A stretch of 64,000 nucleotides of DNA from UBA10349 sp003485905 (GCA_943787185.1 CALSLL010000002.1:744001-808000); one strand, 5' to 3'; positions 1 through 8,102 are shown, counted from the first letter of the stretch. Numbers and translations: made by a program. Notes: a model not told the origin generated them from the sequence alone.

Positions 1-348
1 GCGGCCTACGCTTGGGGCGCCGAACTAGCGCCTGAGGGTAAGCAGCTAGCTAATACCTGGCAAGGTTTGTTTCCATTTGCCAATCAGGAGATTGATGGAT
101 TTTCAGGCACGTCGCCGGTAGGATGCTACCCAGCCAATGGCTATAGCTTGTACGACATGATTGGCAATGCCTGGGAACTCACCGCAGATATATATGATGC
201 GAATGCGAACACCCAAGTAATGAAGGGTGGTTCGTACTTATGCGCGGAAAATTACTGTCAGCGCTATCGTCCGGCAGCCCGGCATCCGCAGGAAAGAGAT
301 TTACCCACCGGGCATGTAGGCTTTAGAACAATTAGAAGAACTAGTTAA
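1..348 (+). CDS. Formylglycine-generating enzyme (SUMF1/FGE-sulfatase) family protein, 3' end only
   Basis: The reading frame is open from the window edge and ends at TAA 346-348, so only the C-terminal ~115 residues are present. The segments GNAWELTADIY, VMKGGSYLC, YCQRYRPAARH and GHVGFR are the characteristic end of the FGE-sulfatase domain. True formylglycine-generating enzymes use a Cys-x4-Cys pair for copper-dependent oxidation of a target cysteine. Here the pair is present (codons 241-243 and 256-258), so this is more than a bare scaffold of the fold. No sulfatase gene lies in the window, so the substrate is unknown. An unrelated SUMF1-domain enzyme (EgtB-like, for example) is less likely because of the Cys pair. 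The N-terminal part and any signal peptide cannot be seen. Confidence 0.8.
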   Translation, partial: AAYAWGAELAPEGKQLANTWQGLFPFANQEIDGFSGTSPVGCYPANGYSLYDMIGNAWELTADIYDANANTQVMKGGSYLCAENYCQRYRPAARHPQERDLPTGHVGFRTIRRTS

Positions 349-439
349 CGTACTGTTTTTTCTATAAATGGTATAGGTGTTAAAATTCACCTAATGAATC
401 TGTGGTTTCAAACAATTGCGTTGGGGGACGTGAATATAA

Positions 440-1420
440 GTGTTGAAGCTTTCTATTATTATTCCTGTCTATAACGGCGCGACGACTATTGAAGAGTTGG
501 TCAAACAGCTATTCGATTCGTTGGCGGGCACCTATGAATTGGAAGTTGTGCTGGTAAACGACTGCAGCCCAGATGATAACTCGGCGGATGTGTGTCGAGA
601 TTTGACAGCGAATCGGAAAGATTTGGTATTCCTCGATTTGGCACGAAATTTTGGTGAACATAATGCTGTGATGGCTGGTTTGAATCATTGCAGTGGCGAT
701 GCTGCCGTTATAATGGATGACGATTTTCAAAACCCTCCGTCAGATGTAATTAAGTTAGTCGACGAGTTGGCTAAGGGTTATGACGTTGTGTACTCGGCGT
801 ACACCAAAAAAGAACATCATTTCTTTCGCAATATTGGTAGTCGCTTCAACGGATGGGTTGCATCGATGCTAATAGGCAAGCCCCGCGAGTTGTATTTGTC
901 TTCCCATAAGGCAATTAATCGGTTTTTGATCGACGAAGTTGTTAAATACCAGGGACCATATCCTTATATCGATGGGTTAATATTCCGAATTACCCGCAAT
1001 TATTCGACTGTGACCGTTGCGCATTCGGCCAGACAGCAGGGCCAATCGGGTTATACCTTCAAGAAGTTGGTTTCGCTCTGGCTCAATATGTTCACTAATT
1101 TTTCGATATTGCCGTTAAGACTCGCCGTTCTTGCGGGTTTGGTGTTTTCGCTAATTGGGCTTATCGCGGCAGGGGTGTTTTTTGTCGAAAAGCTCACCAA
1201 TCCAGATATGCCAGCAGGTTGGGCCTCATTAATTATTACGCTGCTGATTGTTTCCGGAGTGCAATTATTTACCATTGGCACTCTGGGCGAGTACCTGGGT
1301 CGGTTATTTTTGCAGGTGAACGGGCAACCACAGTTTGTAGTGCGGGAAAAGATAGCGCGTGAAAAAAGAGCCTGTGAAAAAACGGATAGATCAGCGACGC
1401 ATGCACAAGGTGGTAGTTAA
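440..1420 (+). CDS. Family 2 glycosyltransferase, polyprenyl-phosphate sugar transferase type (GtrB/ArnC/DPM1-like)
   Basis: A 326-residue GT-A family 2 enzyme that by family transfers a sugar from a nucleotide donor to undecaprenyl phosphate on the cytoplasmic face. The N-terminus LSIIIPVYNG and the DDD of MDDDFQNPP (residues 93-95, metal/donor binding) are typical. QSGYTFKKL (about 202-210) is the acceptor-side motif of the DPM1/GtrB group. Two C-terminal membrane segments (about 226-248 and 262-284) place it in the GtrB/ArnC type. The GTG start at 440 has only a distant purine tract upstream, and TTG 443 is an alternative. It opens a run of close-packed or overlapping genes with a GtrA-type flippase downstream. 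The sugar transferred is not readable from sequence. Confidence 0.85.
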   Translation: MLKLSIIIPVYNGATTIEELVKQLFDSLAGTYELEVVLVNDCSPDDNSADVCRDLTANRKDLVFLDLARNFGEHNAVMAGLNHCSGDAAVIMDDDFQNPPSDVIKLVDELAKGYDVVYSAYTKKEHHFFRNIGSRFNGWVASMLIGKPRELYLSSHKAINRFLIDEVVKYQGPYPYIDGLIFRITRNYSTVTVAHSARQQGQSGYTFKKLVSLWLNMFTNFSILPLRLAVLAGLVFSLIGLIAAGVFFVEKLTNPDMPAGWASLIITLLIVSGVQLFTIGTLGEYLGRLFLQVNGQPQFVVREKIAREKRACEKTDRSATHAQGGS

Positions 1421-1423
1421 TAG

Positions 1424-2410
1424 ATGTTAGATACCTTGCAAAACAAAAACGTCCTCGTTACCGGAGGCTTGGGGTTTATTGGTAGCAATTTGGCGATTCG
1501 ATTGGTCGAGCTAGGTGCGAACGTCACGGTCATCGATTCGCTGATTCCTGAGTCAGGCGGAAATAAGTTTAATGTTTCGCCAATCGAATCCGAGATCGAA
1601 ATAAATAGCGGCGATTTACGCGACGCTGAAATGTTGAGCAAGGCGGTCGTAGGAATGGATTACGTGTTCCATCTTGCTGGTCAGGTAAGTCACGGAGACA
1701 GTATGCGTGACCCAGAGCTCGATTTAGGTATGAACTGTATAAGTTCTCTAAATCTTGTGGAAGCCTGCCGGCACAACTGTCCAGACACGCGAATAGTTTA
1801 TACGTCTACTCGGCAACTTTACGGCGTGCCGCAAGAGTTGCCTGTGACGGAAGCGCACCCAACATTGCCGGTTGATGTAAATGGGATAAACAAGTTGGCC
1901 GCTGAGTATTATCATTTGTTGTACGACCGTACTTACGGTTTAAAATCCACCGTGTTGCGGCTGACTAATACCTATGGGCCACGGCAGCAGATTCGCAATA
2001 ATCGTCAGGGTTTTGCCGGAATTTTTATTCGAAAATCATTGCAAGGTGAGGCGATTCAGATATTTGGCGACGGCGAGCAGCGCCGCGACTTTAATTATGT
2101 TGACGATGTAGTGGAGGCTATTTTATTGGCTGGCTGTAATGAGGCCTGCTTTGGTGATGTGTTTAATTTGGGTGCTCCAGCACATTATTCCTTAAACGAA
2201 TTTATTGATGCACTGAAAACATATAGAGATTTCGAATCTTCCAAGATTAGTTTTCCAGACGATAAAAAACTAATCGATATTGGGGATTACTACGGTGATT
2301 ATTCCGCATTTAAGCGGGTGACGGGATGGGACCCTAAAGTGGATCTAAACGAGGGGTTGGGGCGCACGCTGGAGTTTTATCAAAAATATCAGAAAGTCTA
2401 TTTGTCGTGA
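1424..2410 (+). CDS. NAD-dependent epimerase/dehydratase (extended SDR), nucleotide-sugar modifying
   Basis: A 328-residue extended short-chain dehydrogenase/reductase. The Rossmann glycine motif GGLGFIG lies at residues 14-20, with VIDSL (about 36-40) at the end of strand 2 for NAD binding and LRLTNTYGP in the substrate half. The usual YxxxK catalytic pair reads NGINK (153-157): Lys157 is kept and the Tyr position is Asn153. From memory a subgroup of these SDRs shares this NGINK form, so it may be a family trait rather than damage. The gene follows the GT2 stop by three bases and its stop overlaps the next start. It probably acts on the nucleotide sugar used by the neighbouring transferase; epimerase versus dehydratase cannot be decided. 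Confidence 0.8.
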   Translation: MLDTLQNKNVLVTGGLGFIGSNLAIRLVELGANVTVIDSLIPESGGNKFNVSPIESEIEINSGDLRDAEMLSKAVVGMDYVFHLAGQVSHGDSMRDPELDLGMNCISSLNLVEACRHNCPDTRIVYTSTRQLYGVPQELPVTEAHPTLPVDVNGINKLAAEYYHLLYDRTYGLKSTVLRLTNTYGPRQQIRNNRQGFAGIFIRKSLQGEAIQIFGDGEQRRDFNYVDDVVEAILLAGCNEACFGDVFNLGAPAHYSLNEFIDALKTYRDFESSKISFPDDKKLIDIGDYYGDYSAFKRVTGWDPKVDLNEGLGRTLEFYQKYQKVYLS

Positions 2411-3555
2411 ATAAAGTCCAATCGTTCGATTATCTCGAGCAATATGCCGAGATAGAATCTGAAATCGATGTGGCGATTAAGCGTGTGTTGAAATCTGGCC
2501 GCTTGGTACTGGGCCAAGAAGTATCGGCGTTTGAAGCTGAGTTTGCGGCTTGGCTGAGTAGAACCGGCGAAGAGGGAGCTACGTCGGTAGCGCAGGACGC
2601 TTTTGGTGTAGGTGTAAATAGCGGTACCGATGCTCTGGTTGTTGCTCTTATGGCTTTAGGGGTTGGCGAAGGGCATGAAGTCATCACAGTAGCCAACACC
2701 GCAGTGCCGACAGTATCTGCAATTGCAGCTGCAGGAGCGAAAGCCAAGTTTTGCGATATTGATGCCGACACTTGCTTAATGGATTTGGAGAAAATCGAAG
2801 CCTGCATCACTGATAAAACCCGGGCAATTATTCCAGTGCATCTATTCGGTAACGTTGTTGACGTTCCAAAGCTACGTTCGTTGGTTGCTGGCAAGAATAT
2901 AAAAATAATAGAGGATTGCGCTCAAAGCCATGGCGCAACACTTAATGGGGTGTCTGTCGGTACAATGGGTGATATCGGAGCATTTTCATTTTACCCCACC
3001 AAAAACCTCGGAGCTTACGGTGATGCTGGCTTGTGCCTTTCATCGGATGCTAATTTAGCAGAGCTTATGCGCAGCGTTCGAATGTACGGATTCACCGACC
3101 GTCAGTATTGTGTGCGACCAGGTATTAACAGTCGGCTTGATGAGCTTCAAGCTGCAATACTTCGGGTTAAGTTGAGCAAGTTAGACCACTATATTGAGCG
3201 TCGCCGTGCGATTGCAGGCCAGTATCTGGATCAACTGCATCCGTCGATTCAGGTTGTTCGCCCCTCATTGGGTGCGCAGCACGCATATCATCAGTTCGTA
3301 ATTAAACTAAGCAATCGAGATGCTGTTAAACAAGAATTAGAGCACGTGGGAATCTCAACGGCAATTCATTACCCATGGCCATTGCATACCATGAGTGGTT
3401 TTAGCAATTTAAATTACGTTGAAGGCGACCTTCCGGTAACCGAAGCATCGGCTAATCAGATTTTATCTTTACCCATTTACCCTGAAATGAACGAGTCTCA
3501 GCTTGAACAAGTCTGCAGCGCGATTAACCAATTAGTGGACGAGCTCGCTGGCTAA
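2407..3555 (+). CDS. DegT/DnrJ/EryC1/StrS-family PLP-dependent sugar aminotransferase
   Basis: A 382-residue fold-type I PLP enzyme of the nucleotide-sugar aminotransferase family, which converts a keto sugar to an amino sugar using glutamate. Conserved pieces are GVNSGTDAL near residues 70-78 (phosphate binding), EDCAQSHGA (PLP-ring Asp), and FSFYPTKNLGAYGDAG with the Schiff-base lysine at Lys199. GINSRLDELQAA and the late HAYHQFVI segment are also typical. The GTG start overlaps the preceding TGA (GTGA), implying translational coupling to the SDR. With that SDR it forms a plausible ketosugar-then-aminosugar pair. The product sugar is not known. Confidence 0.87.
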   Translation: MNKVQSFDYLEQYAEIESEIDVAIKRVLKSGRLVLGQEVSAFEAEFAAWLSRTGEEGATSVAQDAFGVGVNSGTDALVVALMALGVGEGHEVITVANTAVPTVSAIAAAGAKAKFCDIDADTCLMDLEKIEACITDKTRAIIPVHLFGNVVDVPKLRSLVAGKNIKIIEDCAQSHGATLNGVSVGTMGDIGAFSFYPTKNLGAYGDAGLCLSSDANLAELMRSVRMYGFTDRQYCVRPGINSRLDELQAAILRVKLSKLDHYIERRRAIAGQYLDQLHPSIQVVRPSLGAQHAYHQFVIKLSNRDAVKQELEHVGISTAIHYPWPLHTMSGFSNLNYVEGDLPVTEASANQILSLPIYPEMNESQLEQVCSAINQLVDELAG

Positions 3556-3929
3556 TGTTGGCAAATAAAGGCCTTAGATTTCTAGTTGCAGGTGCGGCCA
3601 ATACAGCGGTCAATTACAGCCTGTTCGTGCTGTTGGTGTATGTTGGCGTGCACTACAACATTGCATTGGTGATCGAATATGTTTGTGGAATTTGCCTGGG
3701 GTATGTTCTGAATCGTTACTGGACATTTTCTTCGACCACAAGCAAACGAAAAGACTTTCCAAGATATATAGCACTTTATGTCGCTGTGTTTCTGTTAAAC
3801 GCCGTAATTCTAAATGCCCTGGTTTTGTTCGATATTGCCGGGCCCATCGTTGGTCAATTAATTGCCTTGTGTGCTGCCACGTTATTGAGTTTTCAGTTGC
3901 AGAACAAATGGGTATTTGCAGGTAAGTAA
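3555..3929 (+). CDS. GtrA family membrane protein (putative polyprenyl-phosphate-sugar flippase)
   Basis: A 124-residue protein with four hydrophobic segments and the GtrA signature: FLVAGAANTAVNYSLF at the N-terminus, then YVLNRYWTF after the second membrane helix, and FQLQNKWVF at the end. GtrA proteins are thought to move undecaprenyl-phosphate-linked sugars across the inner membrane, partnering a GtrB-type transferase such as the one at 440. The ATG shares one base with the preceding TAA, so the gene is translationally coupled to the aminotransferase. Function is by family; the substrate is inferred from the neighbours. Confidence 0.85.
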   Translation: MLANKGLRFLVAGAANTAVNYSLFVLLVYVGVHYNIALVIEYVCGICLGYVLNRYWTFSSTTSKRKDFPRYIALYVAVFLLNAVILNALVLFDIAGPIVGQLIALCAATLLSFQLQNKWVFAGK

Positions 3930-3946
3930 GTGATCGGTGCCGGACA

Positions 3947-4705
3947 ATGCTAGATAGACAGATTGAATACCTGAAAATGGCCGAAGTGGAAGAGAGCATG
4001 TGGTGGTATCGCAGCTTGCATGCTTTAGTTACAGATACATTAGCCAGGCAAAACGTCACTACCGATGCTCAAATTTTAGACGCTGGTTGCGGCACTGGCG
4101 GCTTGTTGTTGCACTTGAAGAAGCAAGGGTTTGCTAATACAGCTGGTTTCGATCTTTCTCCTGATGCCGTCGACGCATGTAAACATCGTGGGCTGGATGT
4201 GACGCAAGGTGACTTAAGCAATGTCGATCAGTTATTCGAAGGCAGTACATTTGATGTGATTATTAGTAATGACACGCTTTGCTACTTTGATGATGCCGGT
4301 TGTACAGATCTTTTAGCTAAATTTGAAAAGCTACTTCGGCCTGGCGGCATATTGATATTAAACTTACCCGCGCTCAAAGCATTTTCTGGCATGCATGATT
4401 TGGGGGTAGGCATTAAACAGCGATTCGATCGAGGTCATGTGAATACTTTAGTTGAATCGTCTGCATTGCAGATAGAACGTAAGGTGTATTGGCCCTTCCT
4501 TGTCTCGCCATTGGTGTATGCGGTGAGAAGCATTCAGCGATTACGGCTAAAATTAAACCCTAACGTTGCAATTAAGTCAGATGTTGAGCTGCCGGCTGCG
4601 CCTGTGAATTATTTATTGGAGAAACTTACGCTACTGGAAAACCAGATTTTGGCGCATAAACCTTTTGGCAGCTCTCTGTTTGTTGTGGCTAAGAAACGGC
4701 AATAG
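3947..4705 (+). CDS. Class I SAM-dependent methyltransferase
   Basis: A 252-residue protein with the SAM-binding motif I DAGCGTGG (45-52), an acidic end of strand 2 in GFDLSPDAV, and the post-motif segment FDVIISNDTLCYFDD followed by LLRPGGILILNLP. This is a Methyltransf_11/25-type fold. The first 40 residues (MWWYRSLHALV) resemble those of methyltransferases found in lipid-linked sugar clusters. It follows gtrA by 17 bases and precedes a GT-C-like membrane gene, so methylation of the sugar or its nucleotide precursor is a reasonable guess. The methyl acceptor is not identifiable. Confidence 0.8.
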   Translation: MLDRQIEYLKMAEVEESMWWYRSLHALVTDTLARQNVTTDAQILDAGCGTGGLLLHLKKQGFANTAGFDLSPDAVDACKHRGLDVTQGDLSNVDQLFEGSTFDVIISNDTLCYFDDAGCTDLLAKFEKLLRPGGILILNLPALKAFSGMHDLGVGIKQRFDRGHVNTLVESSALQIERKVYWPFLVSPLVYAVRSIQRLRLKLNPNVAIKSDVELPAAPVNYLLEKLTLLENQILAHKPFGSSLFVVAKKRQ

Positions 4706-4735
4706 TTAAATATCAAATCAAAGAGGCGCTCTTAA

Positions 4736-6346
4736 TTGTTTTCACCGAAGTTATATACCTTTAACTATTGGCTCTTGCGAATACCAAAAGCAGCCGAAAT
4801 AGGTGTGGCAGTAGTGTTATGCGCCGCATTGGGTGTATTTCTGGCCTTGTCTTTATACACATGGCCATCAGCCGCAGACGATTTATGCCTGGCTAATTAT
4901 TTTGAAGAATACGGCGTATTTGGCGGGTTATACGGAAAGTACATGCTATGGAGTGGTGGCTATAGTTCGATTTTCCTTATGGGTGCAATGCCCCAGTTAG
5001 GTGATCTATTCGGCAGCTATTATTTATTCTATAAAATACTACCGCTTACCTTTGTTTTGTTGACGGTGTGGGCGAGCACCGCGTTGTTCAGAACGATTTT
5101 ACCTGCTTCTATCTCGGCAGCAAGATGTTGGTTGCTGGGGCTTGGATTCACGGTTTTGTTTCTGTCGAGCATGCCTAGCGTGGCTACAGGCTTTTACTGG
5201 TTTTCCAGCGCTGCAAAGTATCAGGGCGGCAATCTTCTTATCATTTGTCAGTTGCTTATTTTTAGTCGGTTGGTCAAATCAGCAGCCGAGCCCTTGCGGG
5301 CACGAACTAAAGAGTTTGTAGTGGCCGCGACATGTATAGCGTTTGGCGTAGGGTTTTCTGAAACCCAAATGGTGGTGATTTATGCGCTTGTAACCTTGAT
5401 GTGTTTTTGGCGGATGTCGGTTGAAGATAAAGATTCTAGAGTGAAGTGGGTTTGGCTTGGTTTGTTTATCTTGATGAACTGTTTCGTTGCTATTTATATT
5501 CTCGCTCCAGGTAACAGCTTGCGCTCGGAGGTTGAAGGCTTAACCGTAATTACGCCAGAGATTATCTTAGACGCTATTCACGCGAGTATTATCATTGGAA
5601 TTGAAGTTATTGATGAATATTTGGCGTTACCCCAACTTTGGTGGTTTAGTGCATTGTTAGTGCTGATGTTTCTGAGCGCCGGTAGTGAGAGCTATTCTGC
5701 AGTTACTGGATCAACAGATGGTGAATTAGAGGGTAGAGGAACAAGAAGTCTACATGGTGGATACATAGCGTTAGGCGTATTAGCGTGCCTGCTAATGCCT
5801 ATCGCATTGCAGTTTCCGTCCCTACTGCTTTTAGCGGTTCCACCGCCATTGCGCATCGCAAACGTAATCTTATTTTTATGTTTACTAAGTTGGTGTGTGA
5901 CGCTGGCCTTGCTAGTGCGGTGGGTGTTAGAAAAATATTCCAGCCGAGTAGGGCGCATATTAAGTACAGGTATCTCGGCAGAAATAGTTTGTGCCTGGGC
6001 GAGTGCGGGGTTGTTAGTAGGTTTTGCAAGCCATGCGCTTGCTTCGTTTAATATACAAACCGCGTACTCTGATCTGACTGAGGTCGCTCCTGCATATAAT
6101 CACTTTATGTATGATCGTTACCAGGAGCTAAACGTGGCCAAGGATAGCGGAAACTTATTTGTGGTATCGCAATATCCAAATCCACCGCAGACGATTCACT
6201 CTCTGGATATTGTCTCACCCGACAGCGGTCTCGACTTTACCTTGTGCTTCGCTGAGTATTTTGGGGTAGGCATACAAGTAATTGATGATACTGGCGTTAT
6301 AGGTGAATACATCGAGAACCCGTTTAATAGCGAGGTGGAACGGTGA
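4736..6346 (+). CDS. Multi-pass membrane protein, GT-C glycosyltransferase-like (DUF6056-like)
   Basis: A 536-residue protein with about ten to eleven hydrophobic segments. The first membrane helix (about 20-42) is followed by an outside loop holding ADDLC with adjacent acids Asp48-Asp49, then MLWSGGYSS. An acidic pair in the first external loop is what GT-C enzymes use for lipid-phosphate-sugar transfer, and this layout resembles DUF6056/GtrII-type proteins. I therefore infer a periplasm-facing transferase that takes the sugar flipped by GtrA. The start is TTG 4736 with weak Shine-Dalgarno sequence. The last ~90 residues (after about 440) are predicted extracytoplasmic. Its stop overlaps the next GTG start. 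Confidence 0.65.
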   Translation: MFSPKLYTFNYWLLRIPKAAEIGVAVVLCAALGVFLALSLYTWPSAADDLCLANYFEEYGVFGGLYGKYMLWSGGYSSIFLMGAMPQLGDLFGSYYLFYKILPLTFVLLTVWASTALFRTILPASISAARCWLLGLGFTVLFLSSMPSVATGFYWFSSAAKYQGGNLLIICQLLIFSRLVKSAAEPLRARTKEFVVAATCIAFGVGFSETQMVVIYALVTLMCFWRMSVEDKDSRVKWVWLGLFILMNCFVAIYILAPGNSLRSEVEGLTVITPEIILDAIHASIIIGIEVIDEYLALPQLWWFSALLVLMFLSAGSESYSAVTGSTDGELEGRGTRSLHGGYIALGVLACLLMPIALQFPSLLLLAVPPPLRIANVILFLCLLSWCVTLALLVRWVLEKYSSRVGRILSTGISAEIVCAWASAGLLVGFASHALASFNIQTAYSDLTEVAPAYNHFMYDRYQELNVAKDSGNLFVVSQYPNPPQTIHSLDIVSPDSGLDFTLCFAEYFGVGIQVIDDTGVIGEYIENPFNSEVER

Positions 6347-7023
6347 CAGACATTTCTAGCCAATCAAACGATAAGCCACGCGCTGACTTTTTGGTCTACA
6401 CCGCGTACTTCGGATGGGCCTCCTTGCTAGCACTGCTGATTTACTTTTATATTGTTTCAGGGACTGCCAGTTGGTCCGAGGTGCAAGTTTACTGGCCAAC
6501 AGATCCCGGGCCTTCTTATTCGGAAGCAAATTCTTCAACGCAGTGCGCTTACCTAGATGGCGATTGGCACCAATATCGATTTGCCGTGGGCGACGATCAA
6601 AATTCGCTTAAGCGCTTAAGGCTAGATTTTGTGCATCAGTATTTTGTCGCCTCAGCGGTTGAGGTGAGAGGTTTAAAGTTGATGCCTGCAGAGTCTGCGA
6701 CTGACTATGTGACAGCGGACATGACCGGGATTGAATGCACCTCATGTAGTTACACGCAAAATGACGGGCAATTTTATATTGATGACATAGAGTTTGATCC
6801 TTACCTGGAATTCAGCTTCGAAGCGGCTACGGTACAACAGCCTGAATTGGATACGGAACCTAGCGAGGTCATGGGAAAAGGCCTCCCTTTCAAATTTATA
6901 GAATTGGAAATTCGTATTGAGCCAAGACGGCCGAATCCATTGGATTGGTTTTCGGCAGTAACCGACAAAACTAATATGTATTCAGCCTGTGGGCTAAGTC
7001 GATATAGTCTAAATACGCCTTAG
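6343..7023 (+). CDS. Membrane-anchored periplasmic protein of unknown function, partner of the GT-C-like protein
   Basis: A 226-residue protein I cannot assign to a named family. It has a short cytoplasmic tail, one membrane helix (about 17-39) and a ~185-residue exported part that looks beta-rich. The segment VQVYWPTDPGPSYSEANS followed by DGDWHQYRFAVGDD and LKRLRLDFV resembles the beta-sandwich domains sometimes attached to the C-terminus of GT-C-type sugar transferases (recalled pattern, not a database match). A CTSC pair lies mid-protein. The GTG start overlaps the upstream stop (GTGA), so the two proteins are probably made in equal amounts and act together. An accessory acceptor-binding role is my inference. 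Confidence 0.6.
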   Translation: MTDISSQSNDKPRADFLVYTAYFGWASLLALLIYFYIVSGTASWSEVQVYWPTDPGPSYSEANSSTQCAYLDGDWHQYRFAVGDDQNSLKRLRLDFVHQYFVASAVEVRGLKLMPAESATDYVTADMTGIECTSCSYTQNDGQFYIDDIEFDPYLEFSFEAATVQQPELDTEPSEVMGKGLPFKFIELEIRIEPRRPNPLDWFSAVTDKTNMYSACGLSRYSLNTP

Positions 7024-7065
7024 CCCATTCTAAAAACTCTTTAGGCAAGCTAAGTATTTGTCGAT

Positions 7066-7079
7066 TTGACCTGAATCAA
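7066..7079 (+). promoter_or_regulatory. FNR/ANR-like binding site ahead of the universal stress genes
   Basis: TTGAC-CTGA-ATCAA differs from the FNR/ANR consensus TTGAT-N4-ATCAA by one base. A -10-like TAGCAT lies at 7102-7107, which puts the box centre close to -41.5 of a start site near 7114, the usual class II activation geometry. Universal stress proteins are known targets of ANR/FNR-type oxygen regulators, so induction under low oxygen is a reasonable inference. Confidence 0.55.
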
Positions 7080-7134
7080 GATGAGGTCCAGTCGTTTTGG
7101 GTAGCATCAAGACATGGAAGTGATGGCTATCGAT

Positions 7135-7178
7135 AGTTCAATTAATAGTTTAATTAATAGTTTAATTAATAGTTCAAT
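7135..7178. repeat. 12-bp tandem repeat, 3.7 copies
   Basis: Consecutive units AGTTCAATTAAT, AGTTTAATTAAT, AGTTTAATTAAT and a partial AGTTCAAT. The two inner copies are identical and the outer two share a T-to-C change. The array is wholly A+T-rich and lies in the leader between the putative start site near 7114 and the start codon at 7248. It may change leader length or structure, or simply be a slippage-prone repeat. Confidence 0.85.
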
Positions 7179-7247
7179 GCGTTTTATATAGTGCATTCGA
7201 TATGTCTCATGGTTAACAGACCTTAAGCTTAGAGTCGGAGAGTGAGA

Positions 7248-8102
7248 ATGAGCGCAGCAAAGACTAATAACAAAATTACGTTGCGACGTATATTTCACCC
7301 AACGGATCTATCCGAGCTGAGTGCGGCAGCATTTGCGCATGCCTTGAAATTAGCGATTGCGAATAAAGGTTTGCTTACAATAATGCACGCCAATCAACAT
7401 AAGGAAAATACAACTTAGGACGACTTCCCCATGGTCCGCGAAACTTTGCGAGGTTGGGGTGTGCTGCCAGAATCTGATATTCAAGGGCGTGATATGCACA
7501 AGATTGGAATCGAAGTTCAAAAGGTTATTGGTGCAGTGCATGACCCAGTTGAGTCCATAATTGAGTATCTTGCCGCTCATGTTGAGGATTTGATAGTTCT
7601 CACAACGCATCAGCGCAAAGGTGATTTCGGTTTGTCCCGCCGCGCTGTCGCTGAGCCGGTTGCACGAACTCATCATGCGTCTACATTATTTATTCCAGTG
7701 GGCGTCGACGGATTCGTTTCTGCTGATGATGGTTCCATCAAGTTAAAAAACATACTAATTCCGGTAGATTCGAAACCAAAGGCACATAAAGCGCTTGCAG
7801 TTGTTTCTGAGCTAGTCCGTAGCCTGGGCGTCAAGGATGCAGAATTTACTTTGCTATCGGTCGGAGACAAAGGGATGCCGCTATTGCATCCTGAGCAGCA
7901 AGATGATTGGAATTGGCAAAAACTCACCACTGATGGTTCTGTCGTCTCATCCATACTTACTTCGGCTGAATCCATTAAAGCTGACCTGATCGTAATGCCA
8001 ACAGCGGGACATCACGGTTTTTTGGACGCCGTGCGAGGAAGTACGACGGAGATGGTGTTAAGGGAGACAACGTGTCCATTGTTAGCAGTGACTTCATCGT
8101 GA
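7248..8102 (+). pseudogene. Universal stress protein gene (two UspA domains), interrupted by an in-frame TAG
   Basis: From ATG 7248, preceded by a good GGAG at 7237-7240, the frame encodes a typical UspA N-terminus (LRRIFHPTDLSELSAAAFAHAL). It meets TAG at 7416-7418 (codon 57) and then continues without interruption to 8102. Reading through gives 284 residues, against 285 for the next gene. In homologues as I recall them the sequence around the stop is W-x-x-F-P-x-V-R-x-T-L-x-x-W-G, so the stop sits at a Trp position (TGG to TAG). The rest is intact, including GHHGFLDAVRGST near the C-terminus. The internal ATG 7431 has no ribosome-binding site, so a truncated product is doubtful. Recent nonsense mutation, suppression or sequence error are all possible. 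Confidence 0.8.

Noticed and set aside
2430..2894. A 154-codon antisense frame within the aminotransferase gene
   Set aside because: It is the reverse-strand shadow of a well-supported gene, with no recognisable motif.
440..4705. GtrA/GtrB-like genes as part of a serotype-converting prophage
   Set aside because: No integrase, attachment site, tRNA target or phage structural gene is nearby.
7416..7418. TAG in the stress gene as a pyrrolysine codon
   Set aside because: Pyrrolysine is essentially confined to methylamine methyltransferases in other lineages, and the position fits a mutated Trp codon.
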